Positions 31,921-39,507 of a DNA stretch of 39,507 nucleotides are shown here, in pieces. The notes beneath the pieces were generated by a model that did no database searches, was not told where the DNA came from, and saw nothing but the letters and a program-made list of their open reading frames with translations. Numbering within the stretch: the stretch's first letter is position 1; the number at the start of each line of letters is the position of its first letter. The DNA lies in the NCBI RefSeq assembly GCF_024346355.1, contig NZ_JAGQCU010000022.1, forward strand, positions 1 to 39,507. The letters run 5' to 3'. The translations under genes and the position numbers were made by a program. The DNA comes from Cyanobium sp. ATX 6A2 (lineage in GTDB: Bacteria; Cyanobacteriota; Cyanobacteriia; PCC-6307; Cyanobiaceae).

Positions 31921-34593
31921 TTAACACGCAGGCACCGGCGTTCTTGACTCCAGCAGCAGAGCGGTGCGGCGCTGGCGAGCGCAGTGCAGAGGCCGCCCCA
32001 GCTCGCTGCCCAGCCAGTGGGCGAGCTGATCGGGCCTGAGGCTGCGGCCTGCCCCATCCACCGCCGCCGCCAGGGCCAGCTGCACGTGGGGCAGGGCTTC
32101 GGCGGCGACACCCTCGCTGTGAAGCAGGCGCAGATCCAAGAGGGCCGGCCGGCACTCGCGCTGGCGGGGCCGCCCTTTCTTGTCGGTGTCCTGCCAGATC
32201 AGGCTGCCGGCGGCCAGCAGCGCGGCCACCGCCTGGCGCCAGGCTGACGGGCTGGGCACTGGCAACGGGGCCCCGGCCCGCAGCTCGAAACACCAGTGAG
32301 CCGCCGCCAGGTCCTGGGAGAGGCTGGGCCCGAAGCTGGGCACCACCGCCGCCGAGAGCAGCTGGAACTCCGGCGGCAGCTCGCGCTGCAGCCGGGCGCG
32401 GGCGGCGCCCGGATCGAGGGTTTCCGTGAACTCCAGGTCCAGCCACTCGCCCTCACCCTCCACCCCCAAGGGCAGGGGCAGGGCCAGCTGCAGCCGCGGC
32501 AGGGGGTGGAAGCCGCCGCTGTAACTCACCGGCAATCCACTGCGGCGCAGGCTGCGCTCCAGCATCCGCAGGGTGTCGAGATGGCTGATCAGAGCCAGGG
32601 AACCGATTTTGGCGAAGCCGAATCGCAGCCGGCACACCCGCTCGCTGGCCGGAGCCCGCCGGGGCAGAGCCGCCGGGATCGGCGGCGGCGGGATCACCAC
32701 GTTGTGGCCCAGCTCCGGGCCGCAGACGCCACAGTTGCTGCAGCCGTCGAAGGAGCAGTCGGGCACCACCACGGCCGCCAGGGCCCGCTGCAGATCCTCC
32801 GCCAGCCAGCGCTTGTCGAGCCCCGCATCGATGTGATCCCAGGGCAGGCTCTGGCGGCAGAAGGCCTCGAGATCCGTCGCCTCCATGGCCTCGGCCGCGC
32901 TCCAGGCGCCCAGCTCCAGCTGGCGGTAGCGGCCGCCCAGCCCGGCGGCCTCGATGGCCCCGGTCCAGGCGGCATAGCTGCGCTCGGCCGATTCAAACCA
33001 GGCGTCCAGACCGGCCCCGGCGCGCCAGGCGGCCTCGATCACGGGCGCCAGGCGACGGTCGCCGCGGCCGATGAAGTCTTCGATCGCCGAGAGGCGCACA
33101 TCGGTGCTGTTCGTTTTGAGGCCGCGCAGCTGGCGCAGGGCACCGCGCAGCAGTTGCTGGCGCCGCCGCAACTCTTCGGTGGACACGCTGTGCCACTGAA
33201 AGGGGGTGTGGGGCTTGGGGGTGAAGTTGCTGATCGTGAGATTCAGCTCCAGGCGCCCCAGATCTCGGCATTGCTGCTGCAGGCTGCGGCAGGTGTCGGC
33301 GATGCCGAGCACGTCGGCGTCGGTTTCGCCGGGCAGGCCGATCATGAAGTAGAGCTTCACCTTGCGATAGCCGTTCTCCATGGCCGTGCGGATGCCGGCC
33401 AGCAGCTCGGCGTCGGTGAGGCCCTTGTTCACGATGTCGCGCAGACGCTGGGTGCCGGCCTCCGGGGCGAAGGTGAGGCCGCCCTTGCGGGTGCCACCCA
33501 GGATGTGGGCGATGTTGCTGTCGAAGCGGTCCACCCGCTGGCTGGGCAGGGTGAGGCTCACGTTTTTGTCAGCGAGCCGGTTGCGCAGCTCCACCCCCAC
33601 AGCCGGCAGGGCCAGGTAGTCGGAGCAGCTGAGCGAGAGCAGCGAGAAATCGCTGTAGCCGGTGCGGCGCATGCCCTCCTCCACCGCGTCCACCACCGCC
33701 TCGGGCTCCACGTCACGGGCGGGGCGGGTGAGCATGCCGGGCTGGCAGAAGCGGCAGCCGCGGGTGCAACCGCGGCGGATCTCCACCGTGAGCCGGTCGT
33801 GCACGGTTTCGATATGCGGCACCAGCCCCATGGCGTAGTGGGGCATGGGCGTGGCGGTGCGGCGCTGAATCCGCGCCGGCAGGCCGGACTCCAGGGGCTC
33901 GATGCTCACCCCATCGGCGCCGGGGCCGTAGAGCGCCGGCACGTACACCCCGGGCACCTGGGCCAGATCGCGCAGCAGCTCGCGCCTGCTCTGGCCGGCA
34001 GCCCTGGCCTCAGCCACCACCAGGCCGATCTCCGGCAGCAGCTCCTCGCCGTCGCCGAGGGCGATGAAGTCGAAGAAGGCGGCAAAGGGCTCGGGGTTGC
34101 TGGTGGCGGTGGGGCCGCCGGCGAAGATCAGCGGCGGCGCCGCGGGGTGGGCCAGGGGCAGGTCGCCGCGTTCGGCCGCGCGCAGGGGAATGTCGGCCAG
34201 CTCCAGCATCTCCAGGATGTTGGTGCCGCCCAGCTCGTAGCTGAGGGAGAAGCCGAGGATGTCGAAGGCGGCCAGGGGGCGGCGGCTCTCCACGGCGAAC
34301 AGGGGAGCTTCGCGCTCGCGCAGCCGAGCGGACAGATCGGGCCCCGGCAGGTAGCTGCGGTCGCACAGCTGGCCGGGAACGCTGTTGAGAATGGAATAGA
34401 GGATGATGTGGCCGCTGTTGCTCGCCCCCACCTCGTAGACCTCGGGATAGGTGAGGGCCCAGCGCACCCCGGCCCCCGGCCACTCGGCCTCCCAGTCACG
34501 CAGTGGCACCCCCAGCTCGTTGCCCAGGTAGCGGGCCGGCTTGCTGATGCCCAGGTCCACCAGGGCATCGAAATCCACGGGGGCGACGGTCAC
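31921..34593 (-). CDS. TIGR03960-type radical SAM protein with C-terminal TIGR03936/DUF2344 domain
   Basis: About 890 residues from GTG 34593 (reading [14 protein letters not shown]). This start is preferred to one at 34674, which would overlap the dapL leader and add an unrelated stretch. Order: a B12-binding-like N-terminal domain ([38 protein letters not shown]), then the radical SAM core with the cluster motif [15 protein letters not shown]. Next come [18 protein letters not shown] and [14 protein letters not shown]. The C-terminal domain from about residue 660 ([20 protein letters not shown]) is the TIGR03936/DUF2344 type, fused here as in other cyanobacteria. A Cys cluster [13 protein letters not shown] precedes it. 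The substrate is unknown; a tRNA or ribosome modification role is often guessed. Divergent from dapL. Confidence 0.85.
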   Translation of the reverse strand: MTVAPVDFDALVDLGISKPARYLGNELGVPLRDWEAEWPGAGVRWALTYPEVYEVGASNSGHIILYSILNSVPGQLCDRSYLPGPDLSARLREREAPLFAVESRRPLAAFDILGFSLSYELGGTNILEMLELADIPLRAAERGDLPLAHPAAPPLIFAGGPTATSNPEPFAAFFDFIALGDGEELLPEIGLVVAEARAAGQSRRELLRDLAQVPGVYVPALYGPGADGVSIEPLESGLPARIQRRTATPMPHYAMGLVPHIETVHDRLTVEIRRGCTRGCRFCQPGMLTRPARDVEPEAVVDAVEEGMRRTGYSDFSLLSLSCSDYLALPAVGVELRNRLADKNVSLTLPSQRVDRFDSNIAHILGGTRKGGLTFAPEAGTQRLRDIVNKGLTDAELLAGIRTAMENGYRKVKLYFMIGLPGETDADVLGIADTCRSLQQQCRDLGRLELNLTISNFTPKPHTPFQWHSVSTEELRRRQQLLRGALRQLRGLKTNSTDVRLSAIEDFIGRGDRRLAPVIEAAWRAGAGLDAWFESAERSYAAWTGAIEAAGLGGRYRQLELGAWSAAEAMEATDLEAFCRQSLPWDHIDAGLDKRWLAEDLQRALAAVVVPDCSFDGCSNCGVCGPELGHNVVIPPPPIPAALPRRAPASERVCRLRFGFAKIGSLALISHLDTLRMLERSLRRSGLPVSYSGGFHPLPRLQLALPLPLGVEGEGEWLDLEFTETLDPGAARARLQRELPPEFQLLSAAVVPSFGPSLSQDLAAAHWCFELRAGAPLPVPSPSAWRQAVAALLAAGSLIWQDTDKKGRPRQRECRPALLDLRLLHSEGVAAEALPHVQLALAAAVDGAGRSLRPDQLAHWLGSELGRPLHCARQRRTALLLESRTPVPAC

Positions 34594-34691
34594 GGGAGGG
34601 CCAGGGGCTTGCCCCGATGGTATGCAGCCCCACCAGCCCCGGGCCAGCCAGGCGCCGTAGCAGGATGCCGCCACGATTTGCGCGCGCCGCA

Positions 34692-35918
34692 GTGGTTCAG
34701 GTCAACGGCAACTACCTCAAGCTCAAGGCGGGCTATCTGTTCCCCGAGATCGCGCGCCGCGTCAAGGCCTTCAGCGAGGCGAACGCCGATGCCCCGATCA
34801 TCCGCCTGGGCATCGGCGATGTGACCGAACCGCTGCCCCAGGCCTGCCGCCAGGCGATGAAGGCCGCCATCGACGAGATGGGCACCCGCGAGGGCTTCCA
34901 CGGCTACGGCCCCGAGCAGGGCTACCTCTGGCTGCGCGAAGCGATCGCCAAACACGATTTCCAGGCCCGCGGCTGCCAGATCTCCGCCGAGGAGATCTTC
35001 GTGTCGGATGGCTCCAAGTGCGACAGCGCCAACATCCTCGACATCCTCGGACCGGACAACCGCATCGCCGTGACCGACCCGGTGTATCCGGTGTATGTGG
35101 ACAGCAACGTGATGGCGGGCCGCACCGGCGACGCCGATGACGCCGGCCAGTACGGCGGCCTCACCTACCTGCCGATCAACGCAGACAACGGCTTCACCGC
35201 CCAGATCCCCAGCGAGAAGGTGGACCTGATCTACCTCTGCTTCCCCAACAATCCCACCGGCGCGGTGGCCACCCGGGAGCAGCTGCAGGCCTGGGTGGAC
35301 TACGCCCGGGTCCACAGCGCCCTGATCCTGTTCGACGCCGCCTACGAGGCCTTCATCCAGGACCCCGAGCTGCCCCACTCCATCTATGAGATCGAGGGGG
35401 CGCGGGAGTGCGCCATCGAGTTCCGCTCGTTTTCCAAGAACGCCGGCTTCACCGGCACCCGCTGCGCCCTCACCGTGGTGCCCCGGGGCCTGATGGGCAC
35501 CGCCGCAGACGGTGAGGCGGTGGAGCTGTGGGGGTTGTGGAACCGCCGCCAGTGCACCAAGTTCAACGGCGTGAGCTACATCGTGCAGCGCGGCGCCGAG
35601 GCGGTGTATTCCCCCGAGGGTCAGGCCCAGGTGAAGGATCTGGTGGCCTTCTACATGGAGAACGCGTCGATCATCCGCCGCGAGCTGAGCGCCGCCGGGC
35701 TCACGGTGTATGGCGGTGAACAGGCCCCGTACGTGTGGATCAAAACCCCCGCCGGGGTGGATTCCTGGGGCTTCTTCGACCTGCTGCTCAGCCAGGCCCA
35801 CGTGGTGGGCACCCCCGGCAGCGGCTTCGGCGCCGCCGGCGAGGGCTACTTCCGTCTCTCGGCCTTCAACAGCCGCGCCAACGTGGAGGAGGCCATGCGC
35901 CGCGTCCGCGCCCTTTAA
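34692..35918 (+). CDS. dapL: LL-diaminopimelate aminotransferase
   Basis: 408 residues from GTG 34692 ([19 protein letters not shown]), the standard length. It converts tetrahydrodipicolinate directly to LL-diaminopimelate, the short lysine/peptidoglycan route used by cyanobacteria and plants. The PLP lysine lies in [12 protein letters not shown]. Other class I aminotransferase marks are [26 protein letters not shown] and [12 protein letters not shown]-terminal [18 protein letters not shown] holds the Arg region for the substrate carboxylate. Codons upstream to 34617 belong to the divergent spacer. clpS begins 29 bp downstream. Confidence 0.95.
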   Translation: MVQVNGNYLKLKAGYLFPEIARRVKAFSEANADAPIIRLGIGDVTEPLPQACRQAMKAAIDEMGTREGFHGYGPEQGYLWLREAIAKHDFQARGCQISAEEIFVSDGSKCDSANILDILGPDNRIAVTDPVYPVYVDSNVMAGRTGDADDAGQYGGLTYLPINADNGFTAQIPSEKVDLIYLCFPNNPTGAVATREQLQAWVDYARVHSALILFDAAYEAFIQDPELPHSIYEIEGARECAIEFRSFSKNAGFTGTRCALTVVPRGLMGTAADGEAVELWGLWNRRQCTKFNGVSYIVQRGAEAVYSPEGQAQVKDLVAFYMENASIIRRELSAAGLTVYGGEQAPYVWIKTPAGVDSWGFFDLLLSQAHVVGTPGSGFGAAGEGYFRLSAFNSRANVEEAMRRVRAL

Positions 35919-35946
35919 TGGAAGCGCTGTCATCTCAGCTGTGGCC

Positions 35947-36273
35947 ATGACCCAATCCCCCACAGCCACCCAGACTCCGAGCCGCGAGGGCGGCGCTGCT
36001 GTGATGGAGAAGGCACCGCAGCGGGTGCGCAAACCCTCGCCCCGCTACAAGGTGCTGCTCCACAACGACCCTGTGAACAGCATGGAGTACGTGGTCACCA
36101 CCCTGCGCCAGGTGGTGCCGGCCCTGAGTGAGCAGGACGCCATCGCCGTGATGCTCGAAGCCCACAACACCGGGGTGGGGCTGGTGATCGTGTGTGACTT
36201 GGAGCCGGCCGAGTTCTACTGCGAAACGCTCAAGGCCAAGGGGCTCACCAGCACCCTGGAGCCGGAGACTTGA
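35947..36273 (+). CDS. clpS: ATP-dependent Clp protease adaptor ClpS
   Basis: 108 residues from ATG 35947. A disordered Thr/Ser/Pro N-terminus of about 30 residues leads to the ClpS core YKVLLHNDPVNSMEYVVTTL and EAHNTGVGLVIVCDLEPAEF. It delivers N-degron substrates to ClpAP/ClpCP. The HND motif and the central Glu-His region are intact. The protein ends at TGA 36271-36273; the next gene's proposed TTG start overlaps this stop. It is 29 bp after dapL, so probably part of the same transcript. Confidence 0.92.
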   Translation: MTQSPTATQTPSREGGAAVMEKAPQRVRKPSPRYKVLLHNDPVNSMEYVVTTLRQVVPALSEQDAIAVMLEAHNTGVGLVIVCDLEPAEFYCETLKAKGLTSTLEPET

Positions 36274-37160
36274 CGGCCGACGCCGGCGGAGTCGCCCCCG
36301 CCGGCGCCAGTCCCCACTGGCTCAGCACACTCCTGTATGTCCCCCTGCTGCTGGCTGCGGGCTGGCTGCTGGCGAGGCCGCTGACGCTGCTGGCTCCGCC
36401 GTTGCGCCCTGATCAGGTGGATCTGGCCGGTCTGGTGGTGACCCTGCTGCTTCTCCTGGCCACCCTGCCATGGCGAATCCGACGCTGCTGGGGCCACCGC
36501 CATCCCTGGCGGCAGCTGGGCCTGGCGGTGCCCAGCACCCTGGCCATCAGCAGTGGGCTGCGGGGGCTGGCGGTCGCCGTCCTGCTGCTGCTGTTGCTCA
36601 CGGCTGGCCTGTTGCTCAGCGGCCAGGCCCGCTGGCTGGGGCCGGTGGATGGGGCCGTGGCCGCCAATGGGCTGGTGCTCGGCCTTGGCGTGGGGTTTGC
36701 CGAGGAGCTGCTGTTCCGCGGCTGGCTGTGGGGTGAGCTGCAGCTGGGGGGAGGCGGCCGCCGGGCCCTGCTGCTGCAGGCCCTGATCTTTGCGCTGGTG
36801 CACCCCTGGTTCCGGGCGCCGGGGCTGCTGGCGCTGGCGCTGCTGGGCGGGCTGGCCCTGCTGGGGCTGGCCCTGGCCAACGAACGGCGGTTGGGGGCGG
36901 GCTCCCTGTGGGGTGCCATCGGGCTGCACGGCGGCCTGGTGGGCGGCTGGTTCGTGGTTCAGCACGGGCTGGTGGCGATCGCCCCGCAGGCCCCAGGCTG
37001 GTGGGTGGGACCGGGCAGCGGGGATGTGAACCCGATCGGTGGGCTGAGCGGGTTGATCGCCCTGGCCGCTCTGGTGATCGCTCAGCGCACGGCCTTGGCC
37101 AGGGCCCGGCGCCCCTCAACCGGGGCGTGCAATGCCTCGTCGAGCGGAGCAAGGCCGTAG
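36270..37160 (+). CDS. CPBP-family intramembrane metalloprotease
   Basis: About 296 residues, very hydrophobic with 7-8 membrane segments (WLSTLLYVPLLLAAGWLLA; GLAVAVLLLLLLTAGLLL; LLALALLGGLALLGLALA). Motifs of the CPBP/Rce1 family are GFAEELLFRGWLWGEL, FALVHPWFR and IGLHGGLVGG, providing the catalytic Glu pair and His. Members process membrane or secreted peptides or act in stress; the substrate is unknown. The start is uncertain: TTG 36270 overlaps the clpS stop, and no in-frame ATG exists before the first helix. The last ~25 codons overlap the convergent radical SAM gene by 79 bp. Confidence 0.85.
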   Translation: MTADAGGVAPAGASPHWLSTLLYVPLLLAAGWLLARPLTLLAPPLRPDQVDLAGLVVTLLLLLATLPWRIRRCWGHRHPWRQLGLAVPSTLAISSGLRGLAVAVLLLLLLTAGLLLSGQARWLGPVDGAVAANGLVLGLGVGFAEELLFRGWLWGELQLGGGGRRALLLQALIFALVHPWFRAPGLLALALLGGLALLGLALANERRLGAGSLWGAIGLHGGLVGGWFVVQHGLVAIAPQAPGWWVGPGSGDVNPIGGLSGLIALAALVIAQRTALARARRPSTGACNASSSGARP

Positions 37161-38662
37161 TCGCGCTCCAGCAAATCCATCACGGTGCGGCCGAAGTCGT
37201 CGGCGTTGCGATCAAAGGCCTCCAGGCAGATGCGGCCGAAGGTGCTGCCCATGGGCTCTGGGTTCCAGAGGGTCTTGCGCGCCGCCCACGGCATCATGCT
37301 CATCGGGTTGTAGCCGGGCTTTATCAGGCCCTGCTCGAAGCCGTACTGCTCCAGGTGGGTGTGGGGCTGCAGGCCGATGAAGAAGATCGCCGGCTCCACC
37401 TTGTCGGCCCCGAAGATGCACTCCAGCTCCCGGTGGTAGGCCACGGTCTGGCGGATGGTCTCGGGCCGCTCGTCGATGACGTTGAACGAGTAGTTCACCG
37501 ACACGTGGTGGCGGAAGCCGGCCCGGGCCAGCAGCCGGCAGCTCTCCAGCACGGTGCGCAGGTTGTAGCCCATGCGCATCTTGCGCACGAGTTCCTGGGA
37601 TCCCGAGGTGATGCCGATCTCGAAATACTCCATACCTGTGGCCACCATCAGCTCTGCGAGCTCGGCATCGAGGTTGTCGGCGCGGATGTAGGCGGCCCAG
37701 CGGATATCCCGCCAGCCCTCGGCCAGGATCGCCCGCAGCAGGGCCTTGGCGTCCTCGATGTAGCGGCGGGCCGGGATGAACTGGGCGTCGGTGAACCAGA
37801 AGCCGCGGACGCCACGCGCATACAGCTGGCGCATCTCGGCGATCACCTCCTCCACGGGGTTCACCCGCACCGCCTTGCCCTCCACCACGGTGTACACGCA
37901 ATAGCAGCAGTTGTGGGGACAGCCGCGCTTGGTCTGCACGCCCACGTAGAAGTCGCCGCCCTCGAGATACCACTCCAGCTGGGGCCACACACTGGAGATG
38001 TAGTCGTAGTCGCAGGCGGTTTTCTCCAGTCCCGCCGGCTGCTCGTGGATCAGCCCCTGGCGCGGCGCTGCACCGGCCACGAAGCAGCGTTCGCCGGCGA
38101 TCGACTGGCCGCGGATCAGCTTTTCCAGCAGCGGCTCCCCCTCCCCCACCGACACCACCGTGCCCCGAGGCAGCTTGCTGCCCAGCTGTTCGTAGAACAC
38201 GCTCACCGCGCCGCCGCCGATCACCGCCCGGGCATCGGGGTGGTGGCGGCGGGCCCGCTTCAGCCCCTGGCGCACCAACCGCAGGTTGCGACGGAGCTCC
38301 CCGTAGAAGGCCGACATCAGACCCAGGCCACCGAGAGCACCGCGCAGGCGCTTGAGCGGATTGCCGGCGTAGAACACCTCGAAGGAATGCTGCAGGGGGT
38401 TGCCGCTGCGGCCGTCCACCGGCGCATAGATCTGGATGTCGCGCCAGGAGAACACCAGCAGGGTGGGCCGGAAGGCATCCACGGTGTGGCGCAGCACACG
38501 GTGCACGTCGAGCACCGGCACGGCCGCCAGATCCAGGAGGCGCTGGGGCAGCTGGGGAAACTGCTTGTGCAGATGGTCGGCCAGATAGATCGGGCCGATC
38601 GGAAAGATTGGGTTGCAGGGAAGCCGCACCAGCAGCACCCGGTGGTCGCTCTCGGCGCTCAC
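37082..38662 (-). CDS. B12-binding-type radical SAM protein beside psbA
   Basis: 526 residues from GTG 38662 (reading SAESDHRVLLVRLPCNPIF). The frame is open to 38935, but that part overlaps the decayed cofG and is not protein-like. The N-terminal cobalamin-binding-like domain (FPIGPIYLADHLHKQF, LVFSWRDIQI, AVIGGGAVSVFY) is followed by the cluster motif KRGCPHNCCYCVYTVVEGK. A TIM barrel with GVRGFWFTDAQFIPARRYIE and IRADNLDAELAELM comes next, then MEYFEIGITSGSQELVRKMR. From memory, cyanobacterial proteins of this architecture are often named photosystem II high-light-acclimation radical SAM proteins, and the psbA position fits that; I cannot verify it here. The substrate is unknown. The 3' end overlaps the CPBP gene. 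Confidence 0.8.
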   Translation of the reverse strand: MSAESDHRVLLVRLPCNPIFPIGPIYLADHLHKQFPQLPQRLLDLAAVPVLDVHRVLRHTVDAFRPTLLVFSWRDIQIYAPVDGRSGNPLQHSFEVFYAGNPLKRLRGALGGLGLMSAFYGELRRNLRLVRQGLKRARRHHPDARAVIGGGAVSVFYEQLGSKLPRGTVVSVGEGEPLLEKLIRGQSIAGERCFVAGAAPRQGLIHEQPAGLEKTACDYDYISSVWPQLEWYLEGGDFYVGVQTKRGCPHNCCYCVYTVVEGKAVRVNPVEEVIAEMRQLYARGVRGFWFTDAQFIPARRYIEDAKALLRAILAEGWRDIRWAAYIRADNLDAELAELMVATGMEYFEIGITSGSQELVRKMRMGYNLRTVLESCRLLARAGFRHHVSVNYSFNVIDERPETIRQTVAYHRELECIFGADKVEPAIFFIGLQPHTHLEQYGFEQGLIKPGYNPMSMMPWAARKTLWNPEPMGSTFGRICLEAFDRNADDFGRTVMDLLERDYGLAPLDEALHAPVEGRRALAKAVR

Positions 38663-38696
38663 GGTTCTTGAGCTGGAATCAGGACGTGGCCGGACG

Positions 38697-39316
38697 CTAA
38701 CCAGATGCCAGCAGCGCCTGGGCCATGGCCGCAGCCCGGCGGCGCAGCGGCAACGGCAGCCAGGACATCCAGCGTTCGTGGACACACAGGCGGGGCCGCA
38801 ACCCCCAACCCTGGCGAGCCAGCAGGTTGGTGAGCTGGCCTGGGGGGGGGGCTGGGGGTAGGCGGGATTGATCCCATCGCCCCTGCAGCAAGGCGATCCA
38901 TAGGAGGGCATCGCGCTGCTTGGCTGCGCTTTCACCCACCCCCAGCAGCAACCCCGTGGTGAACGGAATCCCCAGGCGTCCCGCCTGCTTCAGTTGCTGC
39001 AGGCGCACGGCCAGTTTTTTGCTCGGAGCGTGCCGATGCAGGGCGTCATCGGCCGGCCCCAGACCCTCCAGCATCAGCCCCCAGCGAGGGGTTGAGCCGA
39101 CCCAGGCAGGCCATTTCAGACAGCGACAGCAGCCCGGCATTGGTGTAGGCCAGGCGCCCGGCGGCCAGGGCCAGGGCACTGAGCTGCCGCAGGCGCACGA
39201 ACCACCGGGGCCGCCCCCTGGATCCCGTAGGCAGTTCGCCATCGCGCAGCGCGTCAGGCGTTGAAGCAGGCTCTGGCGGGCACCAGCGTGAAGCTGGGAC
39301 TCCAGGTGATGACGGC
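38697..39316 (-). pseudogene. cofG: decayed cofG (FO synthase subunit 1, radical SAM)
   Basis: On the minus strand four collinear blocks match CofG, which with CofH makes the deazaflavin FO. First, VITWSPSFTLVPARACFNA (39313-39257) is followed at once by TGA at 39254-39256, where the rest of the CxxxCxxC motif should be. Second, GELPTGSRGRPRWFVRLRQL and then LAYTNAGLLSLSEMACLGRL in another frame. Third, LMLEGLGPADDALHRHAPSK and IPFTTGLLLGVGES after a +1 shift at the C5 run 39078-39082. Fourth, LLARQGWGLRPRLCVHERWM, the C-terminal block, joined without the intervening ~50-80 residues. Thus the cluster core is deleted, one frame is broken and the C-terminal half is shortened. No functional enzyme is possible. 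It is divergent from psbA and 35 bp beyond the radical SAM start. Confidence 0.82.
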
Positions 39317-39343
39317 GGAACGGGCCCCGCCCCGCAACCCCCC

Positions 39344-39373
39344 TTCACAAACCCCGCAACGTTGTGTTACATT
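39344..39373 (+). promoter_or_regulatory. putative psbA promoter
   Basis: TTCACA (39344-39349) and TACATT (39368-39373) are spaced by 18 bp and lie about 98 bp before the psbA ATG, leaving a leader of roughly 90 bases. They resemble sigma-70 type elements (TTGACA / TATAAT, with 5/6 and 4/6 matches). The region between the decayed cofG and psbA is slightly AT-richer than its surroundings. Inferred from sequence only; no transcription start is known. Confidence 0.45.
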
Positions 39374-39470
39374 CCGCTTCGACGGGGTTCCGTCTTACGT
39401 CCCCTCCAGCCCTGCATGCTGCGCGTTGCGCTGCTGCCGCGCCGGAGTTCAACAACCACCAACCGTTCTC

Positions 39471-39507
39471 ATGACCACCACTCTCCAGCAGCGCTCCGGC
39501 GCCAACA
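39471..39507 (+). CDS. psbA: photosystem II D1 protein, N-terminal codons only
   Basis: The last 37 bases start at ATG 39471 and read MTTTLQQRSGAN, the invariant beginning of cyanobacterial D1. The gene continues outside the window. D1 carries the reaction-centre chlorophylls, the Mn cluster ligands and the QB site and turns over rapidly in light. The leader 39374-39470 contains no other frame of note. Identification rests on twelve residues and the cyanobacterial context. Confidence 0.85.
   Translation, partial: MTTTLQQRSGAN

Noticed and set aside
32296-34824. 842-codon plus-strand frame opposite the radical SAM gene, and a 480-codon minus frame at 34590-36032 opposite dapL
   Set aside because: Low-complexity products typical of antisense GC-rich DNA; the genes on the other strand carry full family motifs.
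37132-37160. A fusion of the CPBP protein with downstream sequence
   Set aside because: The last codons simply run over the convergent gene's 3' end; no domain is added.

Overview
This window comes from a picocyanobacterium of the Cyanobium/Synechococcus type. It has the first codons of psbA (photosystem II D1), an RNase E ending in the cyanobacterial hexa-arginine SSA tail, a plastoquinone/tocopherol (MPBQ/MSBQ) methyltransferase, LL-diaminopimelate aminotransferase, a large ferredoxin-type glutamate synthase, the rpsL-rpsG-fusA-tuf-rpsJ order usual in cyanobacteria, and HIP1 octamers (GCGATCGC, e.g. 28500-28507, 34941-34948, 36975-36982). The core DNA is visibly GC-rich and densely packed, with three convergent gene pairs overlapping at their 3' ends.

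Positions 1 to about 12,000 are an accessory island and a graveyard of insertion sequences. I recognise pieces of IS66, IS3 (four separate remnants or copies), IS5, ISAs1, IS481 and IS1182-like transposases. Two elements look structurally complete: a 1,717-bp IS5/IS1182-like element (9183-10899, called ISx here) and a 1,266-bp IS3 element (5213-6478). The IS3 element sits inside a second, internally deleted ISx copy and is flanked by a perfect 3-bp target duplication (ATG). Between the IS pieces are a few AT-richer cargo genes typical of surface-glycan islands: a possible glycosyltransferase-like protein, a sulfotransferase and a class I methyltransferase. A 72-base run of pure C (2754-2825) lies between an IS3 remnant and the first cargo gene. 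It may be an assembly artefact.

From 13,107 rightwards the window is core chromosome. A second sulfotransferase overlaps the gltB stop codon by one base. Divergent from gltB are a secreted phosphodiester-glycosidase-family protein, an IscA/HesB-like protein and then the translation operon. These are followed by a Lon-substrate-binding-domain protein, the MPBQ/MSBQ methyltransferase, pheA, a DUF1997 gene, rnhB-rne, a TIGR03960-type radical SAM protein, dapL, clpS, a CPBP membrane protease and a B12-binding-type radical SAM protein next to psbA.

The most interesting core observation is a decayed cofG (deazaflavin FO synthase subunit) between that radical SAM gene and psbA. It keeps recognisable N- and C-terminal blocks but has lost the cluster-binding core and carries a frameshift. 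I found no CRISPR array, tRNA or rRNA, and no convincing new multi-gene defence or biosynthetic system.
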